From positions 175,997,919 to 176,061,918 of the forward strand of contig CM062288.1 of NCBI GenBank assembly GCA_031216915.1: a DNA stretch of 64,000 bases, in the 5' to 3' direction. Positions 1-11,255 of this stretch are shown here, piece by piece. The stretch comes from Pictodentalium vernedei (lineage: Eukaryota; Mollusca; Scaphopoda; Dentaliida; Dentaliidae). A program made the translations under genes and the position numbers. Numbering within the stretch: position 1 is the stretch's first letter; each line of letters starts with the position of its first letter. Under the pieces are notes generated by a model. That model was not told the DNA's origin, did no database searches, and saw only the letters and a program-made list of their open reading frames with translations.

Positions 1-450
1 GAAACAAGAGGCCCCAAGGGGCCTTAATCGCTCACCTGCCAAAGTGGTTCAAAGAAGTATTTGGGGTCACATTCAGTTAGACATGGTTCATCAACATGAC
101 AAAGGAATGAAGTCATGAGAGGCCAATTTTATGGAAAAACTCTAAGGAATGGATTTGAACAAAACTGAACCTAACATGCCCCCCTCCCCCCCCCCCCCCC
201 CCCCCCACAAACACACACACCACCACCACCAGGGACTCAAATTGAACAAACTTGAGTCTGATCCCCCTTGAGATGTCATATACCAAATATGAAAGAATTC
301 TGACTGGTGGATCTGAAGAATAAAAATTTTTTAAGAAATTTCCTCGTATTGCACTTAGTAAAAATTGAGACTCCCATAGGTAGCCCAAATTAATAACCCA
401 GGGACCGGATTTGAACAAATGTGACTCTTACCTCCAAGAGATATTGTATA
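1..450 (-). repeat. Hairpin-ended repeat family, reverse orientation, with poly-C run
   Basis: Positions 10-23 form a hairpin (GGCCCC-AA-GGGGCC) inside the end sequence AACAAGAGGCCCCAAGG. The same end appears in the opposite orientation at about 20343-20363, where it closes the 19.3-20.4 kb array. The inner part (about 360-420) is the reverse complement of that array's unit: an AGTCCCTGGGTT-like stretch next to GTTTGTTCAA. A run of more than 20 C lies at 181-206. The reading frames across this stretch are repeat shadows. Confidence 0.6.
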
Positions 451-1247
451 CCAAATATGAAAGTCACCTGTTATGTTTTCGCATCAAACAATAAAAGTTT
501 TCAGTTATTCGAGAAATTTTTTGGGTTGGATGCCTTAAAAGAGCTGGGTGTTATTTGGTTTTCCAGTTTAGACCAGTTTTTGCGGCAAACCAAACTGCAA
601 GATGCAACAAAAACCAGCCAAATGGTTTTATTGTGTTTGTGCATAAACTTATCAAGCTACCTTACTTTGAAGGAGCTAGACTGGTGGCCCCTGTGGACTC
701 TCGTCACTTAGCATATCCAGCAAAGGAGCCAACAAGGCGAATATGTTGGGTTCCCATTGTTACATTTCCTCCCTTATTGACTCATGCACCGGATGAATCA
801 ATGAGTGAGAAAATGTGACGACGAGAACACGATATCAATCAGATAAACTTTATTAATTTGTTATCCTAATTTATACATTTTCCTCTGTCTCATGAACTGA
901 TGCCCCAGAACCCCTTAGAATAATGAAAGGGAAGTTAGGCTGCACCCCAAGGGAGATATTTACAAACAAGGTTTTTGTGATAGGTGGTTTCATACAATCT
1001 ATTGCATTTTTTTTTCAAAGTTAAGGAGCCTGAAGTGTTGTTCGCTATATGTTCATGAACTCGACATAGAAAAACTGAACCGAAACTGATGTTTTTTTCC
1101 TGAAACCAAACCGAAACCGAATCGAATCTGAAAAATTAAAGCCTCCAGCTCTATTGGTTAAAGAATTAAAATGTATGAGCTATATTCAGAGTACATGTAC
1201 ATGTAGTTGAATTGGAATCAGGTCCATAATTATCTTCTGATATCATT
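451..1247. other. No recognisable gene; degraded repeat-like DNA
   Basis: Two short overlapping open frames (421-711 and 555-818) have no recognisable domain and sit at the edge of the hairpin-ended family. I see nothing else with support in this stretch. Confidence 0.4.
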
Positions 1248-1302
1248 TTAACCCTTTACCAAACGTAATGACCCAAACCAGCCAGCGCTATTTACAAACA
1301 AG

Positions 1303-2433
1303 AAGGACGCCAACGCCCTATAGCTCACCAACATTCCTCTTTGATAGTAACTTTGGCAAACACAAGAACTGTATCAAACAGGCTCATAACATGCGACAAA
1401 GCTTACCTAAGCACAACCTCTTAAAAGTAAAACACAGAAACTGACATAAACACTAAGTTAAACATGAAATTCCGAGCTAAATAGAAAACTAAACGCAACT
1501 AAAAATGTCAAGAAAAATGTTTAAAATGCAGGGTATGAGGGGTTAATCATGGAACAATGATACTGAGGAACATGTATGATGAATATAAGTGCCATGGGAA
1601 GAGAAGGAGAACAGCAGCTAACCTAAACACTACATGTAAGTTAAACATGAAATTCCGAGCTAAACAGAAAACTAAACGCAACTAAAAATGTCAAGAAAAA
1701 TGTTTAAAATGCAGGGTATGAGGGGTTAATCATGGAACAATGATACTGAGGAACATGTATGATGAATATAAGTGCCATGGGAAGAGAAGGAGCACAGCAG
1801 CTGACCTAAACACTAAGTTAAACATGCAATTACGAGCTAAAAAGAAAACTAAACGCAACTAAAAATGTCATGAAAAATGTTTAAAATGCAGGGTATGAGG
1901 GGTTAATCATGGAACAATGATACTGAGGAACATGTATGATGAATATAAGTGCCAGTGGAAGAGAAGGAGCACAGCAGCTGACCTAAACACTAAGTTAAAC
2001 ATGAAATTCCGAGCTAAACAGAAAACTAAACGCAACTAAAAATGTCAAGAAAAATGTTTAAAATGCAGGGTATGAGGGGTTAATCATGGAACAATGATAC
2101 TGAGGAACATGTATGATGAATATAAGTGCCATTGGAAGAGAAGGAGCACAGCAGCTGACCTAAACACTTAGTTAAACATGAAATTCTGAGCTAAACAGAA
2201 AACTAAACGCAACTAAAAATGTCAAGAAAAATGTTTAAAATGCATGGTGTGAGGAGTTAAATCATGGTAAAATAATAATAATCATCATATAGCAGCATTA
2301 TAAAAGTCATGATATGGAAATAGGGCAAATAAGTGACCTAAACAGAACCTTTAACATTATTGGACACGTACGCTGACGCCGACCGATCGAGCCATGCCAT
2401 AAGCTGACACAATTAAAGTAGGTGAGCTAAAAA
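1303..2433. mobile_element. Hairpin-ended (pearl/HINE-like) array inserted in the MITE
   Basis: The insert begins near TATAGCTCACCAAC (1319-1332) and ends with AGGTGAGCTAAAAAT (2421-2435), so its ends are inverted copies of TAGCTCACC. In between lie about 4.6 copies of a 177-bp unit, then a GACGC/GACCGA-rich stretch (2366-2392) just before the end. Ends, tandem core and tetranucleotide-like tract resemble pearl-type Helitron-related elements known from bivalves; that assignment is inference. Exact junctions are uncertain by about 15 bp. Confidence 0.5.
1441..2262. repeat. 177-bp tandem repeat, about 4.6 copies
   Basis: Units start at CTGACATAAACAC (1441), CTAACCTAAACAC (1618), CTGACCTAAACAC (1801), 1978 and 2155. 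Spacings are 177, 183, 177 and 177. The 183-bp unit carries a 6-bp insertion near 1633. Copies differ by few substitutions, so the array looks young. Confidence 0.95.
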
Positions 2434-2632
2434 TCACCATACAATTTTCATTATTTTTTTCATTTTTGTCTCCAAAATATAGCTTATGACCCCTCACTGG
2501 AACAAGCTCATAGAGCTTGTTCCAATGAGGGGTCATAAGCCATGTTTTTGAGACAAAAAATGGAAATTTTTTAGTTATTCAAGAATTTTGTTTGCAAGTG
2601 TCGTCTGCCTTTCATGTTAAGTAGAGGGTTAA

Positions 2633-3137
2633 ATGGAATAATTTTTTTGTAAAGTGCTCATACAAAGATGTGGGTCAGGCATGGAAATTATGGTTAGCCA
2701 GGAAACCTGAACCATTTTCATTTTTTTACTCAGCTTTCATTCAAAACATACATGTAATGTGACTTTGAAAATGAAATATGTGAGAGCTTACCATGAATTT
2801 AATTATGAATGATTGGGAAATATGATTGTTCACACTTTGCCTACTTTCACAATTTTCCTGTCATCAGATAGAATTTGGAAAGTTGGCTGAGTGAACTTGG
2901 TGGTGAAGAGAGCAACAGGTGTTAATTTTGGATTATAGTATAGTTCTACATATATTTCAGATATTTCATCAACAGCTTGTACAAAGTTACAAACACTGAA
3001 CATATATTTGACATTCTTCTGTGATTTTTTATTTAAATTCACATCCAGTCACAATTATTTCATCAATTTGGAGTTATTCACTTGAAAATAAAAGGCAGGA
3101 ATGCAGTTCTCTGTGTGTTTCTCTTTTTGGTACTTGG
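2633..3137. other. No supported feature
   Basis: AT-rich sequence between two TTAA MITEs. A 70-codon open frame (2830-3042, minus) has no recognisable domain. Confidence 0.4.
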
Positions 3138-3331
3138 TTAACCTTTTATCCAACGAAGTGGCAAACCTGGCCAGCACTATCCACAAAAATTACCATTCAA
3201 TTTTCATTATTTTGGGGGGCTTTTTGTCTCAAAAACATAGCTTATGACTGCTCATTTGAACATGCTCTATGAGCTTGTTCCGATGCGGGGTCATAAGCTA
3301 TGTTTTTGATGCAAAAAGCAAAATGAAAGTG
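3138..3331. mobile_element. TTAA MITE, left part with core palindrome
   Basis: The left end TTAACCTTTTATCCAACGAAG (3138 on) matches the family TIR, and the palindromic core (about 3230-3310, TTATGACTGCTC...GGGGTCATAAGC) is intact. The right terminus is missing: after AAATGAAAGTG the sequence passes directly into the CACTGTAGCTCAACTTG start of the next array. Confidence 0.65.
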
Positions 3332-5470
3332 TCAATGACACTGTAGCTCAACTTGTTTAAGACATGTATATGTATAGTATGTGCCACAGCAATGACAAAC
3401 ATCTAGGTAATGACCCGATAACAAAGGTACATGCAAAGTATTGTAACAGTCTGTACATAAAAGCTGACCGTAGCCTGTAACAAATATATAGGTAAAGTAT
3501 TGTAAAGGTGATGGACAGTTAGATGCTAAACTAGAAAAGAAATCTTTGAGTCCCAGAGTGGGTCTGACTGAACCCAAAAATATTTGGTCTCATAGCACAG
3601 TGATAACAAAGGCACCCAAATACACTCATTCCTGTCACATGGTGATAACAAAGGTACCCCAAGAAGTTTTGTGAAGATCGGTTCATAAATACAGACTCTA
3701 GCCCGAGCCGTATTGACATGTGCACTTACTGTGTATACATGTAAGTAGCACTGAACAAATCAAAGTTCATCTAATTTGCTTAATTTCTGCACGAGAAAAA
3801 AACCTGTATTATATATGATGTATTCCATGTTACTAAACATTCATACAGAAATTTATTCAAATCAGAACTTTCATCCAGAAGTTCTGTACAAAAAAACTGA
3901 TTGCACTAATTTTGGTACAAAATGGCTGCTGGTGGCCATCTGGAATTTTGGACCGCACCCCAAAACACTCGTTCTCGTCCAAGGTGATAACAAAGGTACC
4001 CAAGAAGTTTCGTAAAGATCGGTTCATAAATATGGCCTCTAGCCTGTGCAGTATAGAAGTTGTGTACAAAAAACTGATTGGACCTAATTTCGGTACAAAA
4101 TGGTCGCTGGCAGCCATCTTGAATTTTGGACTGCACCCAGAAACACTTGTTCTCGTCCCAAGGTGATAACAAAGTACCCAAGAAGTTTTGTGAAGATCGG
4201 TTCATAAATACAGCCTCCAGCCCTAGCCGTATTGACATGTGCACTTACAGTGTTTAAGTAGTACTGAATAAAGGCACCCAAATACACTCATTCCTGTCAC
4301 ATGGTGATAACAAAGGTACCCCAAGAAGTTTCGTGAAGATCGGTTCATAAATACAGACTCTAGCCCGAGCCGTATTGACATGTGCACTTACTGTGTATAC
4401 ATGTAAGTAGCACTTAACAAATCAAAGTTCATCTAATTTGCATAATTTTTGCACGAGAAAAAAACCTGTATTATATGTGATGTATTCCATGTTACTAAAC
4501 ATTCATACAGAAATTTATTCAAATCAGAACTTTCATACAAAAGTTCTGTACAAAAAACTGATTGCACCAATTTTGGTGCAAAATGGCCACTGGCAGCCAT
4601 CTTGAATTTTAGCCTGCACCCCAAAACACTCGTTCCCGTCCCAAGGTGATTACAAAGGTGCCCAAGAAGTTTCATAAAGATCGGTTCATAAATACGGCCT
4701 CTAGCCTGAGCCATATTGGCATTTGCAGTTAGTGCTGAAAGTAACATCAAATAGATCAAAGTTAGTCTAATTGGCATAATTTATGCAAGAGAAAAAAACC
4801 CGTATTATATGTGATGTATCCCATGGTACTAAATCTTCACAAAGAAAATTATTCAAATCAGTGCTTTCATATGGAAGTTCTGCGCAAAAATCTGATTGCA
4901 CCTAATTTTGTACAAAATGGCCGCCAGCGGCCATCTTGAATTTCAGACCGGACCCAAAAACACTCGTTCTCGTCCCACGGTGATAACAAAGGTACCCAAG
5001 AAGTTACGTAAAGATCGGGTCATAAATACAGCCTCTAGTCCGAGCCGTATTGGCATTTGCACTTCCAGTGCTGAAAGTAACACTAAATAAATCAAAGTTA
5101 GTCTAATTTGCAAAATTTACGCACGAGAAAAAAACCTGTATTATATGTGATGTATCCCATGGTACTAAACATTTATACAAAAAATAATACAAATCGGAGC
5201 TTTCATATGGAAGTTCTGCACAAAAATCTGATTGCACCTAATTTTGGTACAAAATGGCTGCCAGTGGTCATATTAAATTTCGGACTGGACCCAAAACACT
5301 CGTTCCCATCTCACGGTGATAACAAAGGTACCCAAGAAGTTTCGTAAAGATCGGTTCACAAATACAGCCTCTAGCCCGAGCCATGTGTACAGCGTGACGG
5401 ATGGACGGACGGACGGACGACGGGCCATGGCAATACCTCAAATTTGGCTTCGCCAAAGTTGAGCTAAAAA
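3332..5470 (+). repeat. Hairpin-ended array, about 335-bp units
   Basis: Repeating blocks carry GATAACAAAGGTACCCAAG, AAGATCGGTTCATAAAT, a TTGACATGTGCACTTAC-like block and TACAAAATGGCTGC. The regular part has a period near 335 bp (anchors near 4308, 4650, 4982, 5320). The array starts with TAGCTCAACTTG (3343-3354) and ends with a (GGAC)n tract (5395-5420) plus a hairpin (GGCTTCGCC within CAAATTTGGCTTCGCCAAAG) and TTGAGCTAAAA. The two ends are thus inverted copies of TAGCTCAACTT. All open frames inside are repeat shadows. Related blocks recur at 45.82-46.03 and 48.54-49.36 kb. Confidence 0.75.
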
Positions 5471-5712
5471 TTGCTTGCAACTGTACAAAAGAGAGTTACA
5501 GTAGTCTTATCTGCTGGTGATGAAGGCATGGACCAATTGCTTGGGGGTCCCCTCATTGATCACTAAACAATCCAGAGCAAGAATAGAATGCTTCATCACC
5601 AAACCTGACAGGGGCATGTTAAAGTTTTCATTACTGATGAAAACAAAATTCTATGATCTTGGTTGTCAGTGCCATCACAATATAAAATTCTTTCTTCAAC
5701 TTATGTCTCTTC
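5471..5712. other. Short unassigned spacer
   Basis: No repeat end, domain or RNA gene is recognisable between the array end and the hAT-like element. A 68-codon open frame here has no visible motif. Confidence 0.35.
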
Positions 5713-5720
5713 TCATGTAT

Positions 5721-6695
5721 TAGTGATGTGGACTGTACCGGACCGCCAATGGCGGTCTGGTAAAAAAAAACAGTGGCCCTATACGATCTGGTACATGGGT
5801 AGGTGGTCCATTTTTTTTTCCAAGTGGACTAGTCCAGGGTGGTCCAATACCCATCAGAGAGTTTCCATTTTAACTGGTATATATGTTTTTTTGTGGAAAT
5901 GTAACGTGTTAAGTGCCGGAAACTTGCTGGTTTCTACAGTCAGTACTTAGTTACCATTGTATGCCCTGCAAAGTTGCAAACACATGATGTCATTGACATT
6001 GTGACAATTTTATATATTGTTGTATTGATGCTGTGTGTTTGCAGGGTATATGTCCTGTAGGGATACTGTATGTTTAGGTTGTCTTTAAATGTACATGTAT
6101 ACCATGGGAAAACATTTCCTGTAGTGATTTTTACCTGCTATCTGAGCCATGTTAGTTGACTTTAAACCTCACTGTCAATGAGATATTTGTCTATTCTGAA
6201 TGACCCAGCTCCAGATTAAGGTTCCCAAAATGGTAAATGTTTTGCCTGCTACATTGGTATAGAGGTGCCTGATAGCTCGTCTATCTGACTACCTGGTTAA
6301 TGTTGCTAAACTAACCTATTAGTAATAATCACAGACAGAGACACAGACAAGGACAAGCATAATCGACATATGTCATAGTTTGCATCTGTGGATTGTGTCC
6401 CTTGTGACCTTGTCTGATGATTCAATGTGCCAATATGCCTAGATAACATGAGAGAATCCTGTCCTCAAAATTGATTCTGTGCTGGTCTCATTTAAGTTGC
6501 AAAGAAAAATATACACAAGTGTTTTATCCCTAACAAGCGATAAATAAGAAATTAAAAGTACCCACTGGACAGTCTGGGTGGTCCAAAACCACCCCCTGGA
6601 CCACCCTGGGATGGACTGGTATGTCAGTGTACCGGTACAGTAGGGGTGGTCTGGTATGGACTGTACCATTTTTTGCAGTATGATCCACATCACTA
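5721..6695. mobile_element. hAT-type nonautonomous element, 975 bp
   Basis: The termini are TAGTGATGTGGA (5721) and TCCACATCACTA (ending 6695), a perfect 12-bp inverted repeat. The flanks are TCATGTAT (5713-5720) and CCATGTAT (6696-6703), an 8-bp duplication with one mismatch. Subterminal motifs (GGACTGTACC, TGGTCTGGTA, GGTGGTCC) occur in both orientations near both ends. An 8-bp duplication and TAGTGATG-like ends are typical of hAT elements. No transposase reading frame is present. Confidence 0.75.
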
Positions 6696-6702
6696 CCATG
6701 TA

Positions 6703-7045
6703 TCATTCTAACTTTATAACTTTTTTAAACCTTTGGATGACTTCCATGTCATGATGATCTACAACTTTAAAACTACGCAACAACTTCTTCACATTTATTA
6801 TTATAGAGACATTTACCAAGTTCTTTGTCATTTTGATGTACATGTATATACATGAAATAGAAACAATCTCATCAGTGTTATCACAACATCTCTTTTCCAC
6901 CTTACTGATGAATGCATTTTCAGCAAAAGCTATATTGTTTGCATCAACATTGTGATTTTGCCCAATGGCCACATGGATTTTGTCCTCCACAGTAGCCAGT
7001 GTTGATCTACAAAAAGTATTGACACATCTCCAGTAACATCCATCT
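6703..7045 (-). pseudogene. FLYWCH-type zinc-finger fragment
   Basis: The minus-strand frame of about 115 codons begins near an ATG at 7050, preceded by an in-frame stop. It encodes a block reading CYWRCVNTFCRSTLATVED followed by an NHNVDANN stretch. Tyr-Trp-Arg-Cys, a second Cys, a Thr, and a terminal His match the FLYWCH zinc-finger layout, found in MULE-family transposases and in chromatin proteins. The rest has no clear similarity, and a possible splice donor follows FISK. The hAT element's right target duplication abuts its 3' end. It may be a host exon or a MULE relic. The MULE C-terminal fragment at 58.2-58.6 kb makes a transposon origin plausible. Confidence 0.45.
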
Positions 7046-7050
7046 ATCAT

Positions 7051-7639
7051 TCTTCCTTATTCTAACAGAAAATTTATTACCTGAATGGATTAAATAATGC
7101 CTACTATACATTCTCGAAAAAAAACACAACATTACTCTGATTCTATGATTAACATTAAAAGATTGTACCAGAGGTGCTTGCATATATGTACCCCCACCGG
7201 TGCCAAATTGTGAGTTGGGTTAGCATCAATGGCCGAATGAAGGGATGGACAGATGAAATAAAGAATATGATGTGATACAGAGGATGAAACAAGCAATACA
7301 TGTGTATGTGGCTATCTTTTTCCCCCCATAGTGGTCTGTCACCATACCACGGACATTAAAATCTGGCGAATGGTGCTTGACTTATGATGTGAAATGACTG
7401 CATGGGATTACATAATTACATGTATGGAAGTACAGAAGGATTGCGCCCTTGACTATTTGTATATGTCCTCCTTCAGAGGTCAGGACATAATAACTAGAGT
7501 GATGTCATGCATGCAGCCCGACAGTCCCAGCAATGGCAATGCATAGACACAAAATAGTCTAAGCTATTTTTTGTTTACCGTGTACCTAATGAATCTGCCA
7601 TATATGCAGTCGTGATATACAAAAAATGCTATTCAAATT
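7051..7639. other. Nothing clear; one hairpin-like end
   Basis: The motif CCTCCTTCAGAGGTCAGGACATAATA (7468-7493 region) matches ends at 57237-57261 and 57356-57382, so this is probably a decayed member of that hairpin family. I see no gene here. Confidence 0.4.
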
Positions 7640-7750
7640 TTATTTTTTCATTTCTCTACCCCAAAACATACCTCATGACCTATTAATGGAACAAGCTTGA
7701 TGAACTTGCTCCAATAAGGACTAATAAGCAATGGTTAGAAGTAAATGAAA
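7640..7750. mobile_element. TTAA MITE core fragment
   Basis: The fragment contains the degenerate MITE palindrome (CTCATGACCTATTAATGG...CCAATAAGGACTAATAAG) and the same right-hand AAATGAAAGTG shoulder as the 3.3-kb copy. It then joins CACTGTAGCTCAACTTG. Both TTAA ends are missing or unrecognisable. Confidence 0.5.
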
Positions 7751-9645
7751 GTGTTAATGACACTGTAGCTCAACTTGACAAACTTGAACTTGGTAAGTCA
7801 TAAATGAAATGGCAAAATTGAAGATCATTGGTACCAATGTAAATTGATGAAATTTCAATGAGTAATCCATGCATTTTTAAATATAAACTGTAAGACTGGC
7901 TAAAGGAAGAATGTTGATACACAAATTCAGTATGTTCAGAGGTTATTGTAAATGGCAACATTTTTCACAGAAAAGAATGCTAATCAATAGCTCTTACCTA
8001 AAGGTCTTGCCTAATGAGCACACCAAGTTCAGAAACAATCCTATGATAAATGTGTCCTGTAGGCCATGTGAAAGAATAATGTTGATACACAAATGTAATA
8101 AATTCAAAGATTGTTGCTAACAGCAACAGTTTTTGATGGAAATGAAAAGAAAATCAATAGCTCCTATCTTTGTCACCCTGCATAAGCATACAAAGTTTCA
8201 AAACAACCTGATAATGAATGTGCCCTCTGACGCATGCCAAAGGAAGATGTTAATGCACAAATGCACCAAGTAGAAGGTCATTGCTTGTGGCAATGTTTGT
8301 TTTGAGGTTTTTTTTGGAAATTCATAAATATACCCTGCAGAGAGTGCAAAAGGGATAAGTTGATGCACAAATGCAGTAAGTTCAAAGGCTGGTGATAACG
8401 ACAATAATTTTTTATGGAAATGAAAAAAAGCAGTAGCTCACATCTAGAGGTCACCCCAAACACACATACCAAGTTTCAAAGTGATCCGATCATAAATGTG
8501 CCCGGAAGGGTGTGTTAAAGGGAAATATTGAGGTCTGACTAAACTAAGTTCAAAGGTCAGCAGCAACATTTTTTGACAGAAATGGAAGAAAATCGACAGC
8601 TCCCATATAGATGTCACCCCACACAAGCACACCAAGTTTGAAAGCGATCCAATCATAAATGTGCCCTGCAGGGTGTGTCAAAGGGAAATATTGATGCTTA
8701 ACTGCACTAAGTTTTTACTGAGTTTATCGAAGGTCATTGCCAGTGGCAATATTTTTTGATGAAATTCGAAGAAAATCGATAGCTCCAATCTAGAGGTAAC
8801 CCCAAACAAGCATACAAAGTTTCAAACCAATCTGATCATAAATGTACCTTGTGGGGCATGCCAAAGAAGTATATTGATGCCTGACTAAACTAAGTTCAAA
8901 GATCGTTGCCAGCGGCAACATTTTTTGACGGACAGAAATGGAAGAAAATCGATAGCACCCATCTAGAGGTCACCCCAAACAAGCATGCCAGGTTTCAAAG
9001 CAATCCGATCATAGATGTGCCCTATAGGGTGTGCCAAAGGGAAATATTGAGGTCTGACAAACTAAGTTCTAAGAACGTTGGCCACAGCAACATTTTTTGA
9101 TAGAAATGAAAGAAAATCGATAGCTCCCATCTAGAGTTTCATCCAAACAAGCATGCCAGGTTTCAAAGCAATCCAATCATAAATGTGACCTGTAGGGTGT
9201 GCCAAAGGGAAATATTGAGGTCTGACTAAACTAAGTTCTAAGAACGTTGGCCGCATCAACATTTTTTTGACGGAAATGGAAGAAAATCGACTGCTCCCAT
9301 CTAGAGGTCACCCCCCAAACAAGCATGTTACGTTTCAAAGCAATCCAATCATAAATGTGCCCTGGAGGGCGTGCCAAAGGGAAATATTGAGGTCTGACTA
9401 ATCTAAGTTCTAAGAACGTTGGCCGCAGCAACACTTTTTGACGGAAATTGAAGAAAATCGATAGCTCCCATCTAGAGGTCACCCCAAACAAGCATACCAT
9501 AGTTTCAAAGCGATCTGATCATAAATGCGACTTGTGAGGTATGCCAAAGGAAATTGTATACGTACGTACGTTTGTACGTACATATGTACGCCGACAGACG
9601 AGAAGTGATGGCAATAGCTCATCTTGACTTTATCAAGTTGTGGTG
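7751..9645 (+). repeat. Hairpin-ended array, about 170-bp units, roughly 9-10 copies
   Basis: Each unit carries GAAAATCGATAGCTCCCATC, TAGAGGTCACCCCAAACAAG and AAATGTGCCCTGTAGGGTGT. Anchors near 7980, 8152, 8424, 8594, 8772, 8946, 9112, 9284 and 9453 give a period of about 165-180 bp. The start (TGTAGCTCAACTTG) equals that of the 3.3-kb array. The end has an ACGTACGT/GACAGACGAG tract (9556-9600) and a hairpin-like CATCTTGACTTTATCAAGTTG. Open frames on either strand are shadows of the repeat. Confidence 0.8.
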
Positions 9646-9945
9646 TGTTATAGTAGTAAATTTTTGTTTGTTTGCATTTAATAACTCCCAATCCTTCAAA
9701 ATGAATTTTAGAAAAACTGACTAAATTACTTGTATCACTAGCTGGAAAATACACATATATCTATCAACTTTGGTTGAAATCAAATAATCCAAACTGTAGT
9801 TATTAGTCGGAAACCAATTGTCTATGGACAGATGGATGGACGGACGGATGGCATGACGGATGGCATGACGGATGGATGGCAGACGGACGGAAAGACCATT
9901 TATATAACATGACCGTTTTTACAAATGGTTGTATAAAAAAGTAAT
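9646..9945 (+). repeat. Microsatellite plus hairpin end of a repeat
   Basis: GAAACCAATTG is followed by a (GGATGGAC)n-like tract (about 9828-9895) and the end block ACCGTTTTTACAAATGGTTGTATAAAA. The same end design occurs at 27.79, 28.55 and 29.18 kb, and the GAAACCAATTG shoulder recurs at 48.53 and 49.49 kb. Confidence 0.6.
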
Positions 9946-10784
9946 ATCAAATTTGAAGAGAATCGTATAATTAGAAATGGATTTATCTTCTAACATGGGG
10001 AGGAGGGAGGGTTGATTGATTCCACCCATCTCCCCTTAAGTTTTGGAGACAGCATCAAAGTCCCTCACTCCCATTTCTTTCCAATCTGTATTACTTTTGT
10101 AAAACAACAGAAGTATGCTGCAGAAGGCATTTCTTTATATTTCAAAACTGTGAAGCTCGGGTAACGAGAAAAAAAAGCTACATACAAGTAAAAGAAATCA
10201 GGTCTGTAAATACAATTATTAAAAGTTGTATTGATCATGCAAGAACAAAAAGTGACAAAGTATGTGTTAGAAGCCCAATTTCAAATTTAAAGAAACTAAA
10301 TTCGAAAACCATTTGAAAAGGGTTAAATTAACGCAAATATGAATAGAAACCACTGTATACGGCTTCAGTAGACCTTGCCCCAAATGAAAAACAATGACGT
10401 TGTAACACAGTGTTGAAGAATAAAAGGTACAACCTTGAAAAACAAAACTTTAATCCAAAACCTTAAGCTGGGAATACTAAGTAAAACTTACTGCACAAAA
10501 AGGGTTAAATATTTCCTAAAATAATAAAAGATATCACTGATGTAAATGCAATCATTAAGTTGTATTGACCATGCAAGAATTCAAGTAACAAAGTATGTGG
10601 TAAAAGCCTAATTTGCAATACAAAAGAAACTCAGTCCTGAAAACATGTTTAAAACGGGGTTAAAATCCTGCCAATATTAATTAAAATCACTGTAGAAAGC
10701 TTTAGTAGACAGTATAGACATTGTCCCAAATGAGAACAGTGACATTCCACTAAACTGTTTGAAGGGTGGAGGAGTCCAAATTTT
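9946..10784 (+). repeat. Diverged repeat block (AAAGTATGTG / GGGTTAAAT units)
   Basis: Units share AACAAAGTATGTGGTAGAAG, AAACTTTAATCC and AAAGGGTTAAATATTTCC. Two copies here (from about 10180 and about 10500) match copies at 11.37-12.1 kb and 50.53-51.3 kb. No coding potential is visible. Confidence 0.65.
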
Positions 10785-11150
10785 TCAGCATGTAGTCACT
10801 CTAAATCCTTCAAAATGCATTTTGGACCAAAGAAAAAAATGCTGCTTAAATGGCCTAGGGGGGGAGAAGGAGGGGGGAGGGGGGTTATAGGAGACCATTT
10901 TTTTTCCACATGTTGTCATTCTAAATCCTTCAAAATGCACTTTGGACCCAAGGGAAAAAATGCCTAATTGCACTGAGGGAGGTGGGGGGGGGGGGGGGGG
11001 GGGGGGGATGGAATTGAAAAATATTTCTGCATGAAGTCACTCTAAATACTTCAAAATGCATTTCGGAGCAAAGAAAAAAATGCCTAATTGGCAGGGGGGG
11101 GGGGGGGGGGGAGGGGTGGGGTGGGGGGTGGTGGTTAATAACTTCAGCAA
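10785..11150 (+). repeat. G-tract tandem repeat, about 120-bp units, three copies
   Basis: Each unit has CTAAATCCTTCAAAATGCA, TTTGGACC-AAAG-AAAAAATG, GCCTAATTG and then a long G run (about 10858-10884, 10978-11007 and 11094-11140). The same unit makes the 49.56-50.30 kb array. Proline- or glycine-rich frames across it are G-run artefacts. Confidence 0.85.
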
Positions 11151-11255
11151 TTTTCATTGGATAATGGTGGTCATCGAACTTGACAGACATTGCTGTTGTA
11201 GAGACATACACTGCAAAAAATTGAAATTTTTTAACTATGTTCAAGTTATGCCACA

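Larger units (their letters stand above)
1248..2632. mobile_element. TTAA-type MITE split by a nested hairpin-ended array
   Basis: The left end at 1248 reads TTAACCCTTTACCAAACG and the right end at 2629-2632 reads AGAGGGTTAA, an inverted CCC...GGG pair bounded by TTAA. The internal MITE core at about 2436-2570 contains a long palindrome around GAACAAGCTCATAGAGCTTGTTC, flanked by inverted TCATAAGC blocks. Between the left shoulder (to about 1302) and the core (from about 2434) lies a foreign tandem array. TTAA plus CCC termini fit piggyBac-like MITEs, but no transposase is present, so the superfamily is inferred. Confidence 0.7.

Noticed and set aside
1441..2262. CRISPR-like array
   Set aside because: Units are contiguous 177-bp repeats without unique spacers, and the genome is clearly eukaryotic.
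3857..5480. Frames with recurrent YEPIFTKLLGYLCYH
   Set aside because: They are translations of the 335-bp repeat unit on the minus strand.
7770..9500. Several open frames repeating WELSIFF- or HIYD-like text
   Set aside because: They follow the 170-bp tandem repeat and shift frame with it.
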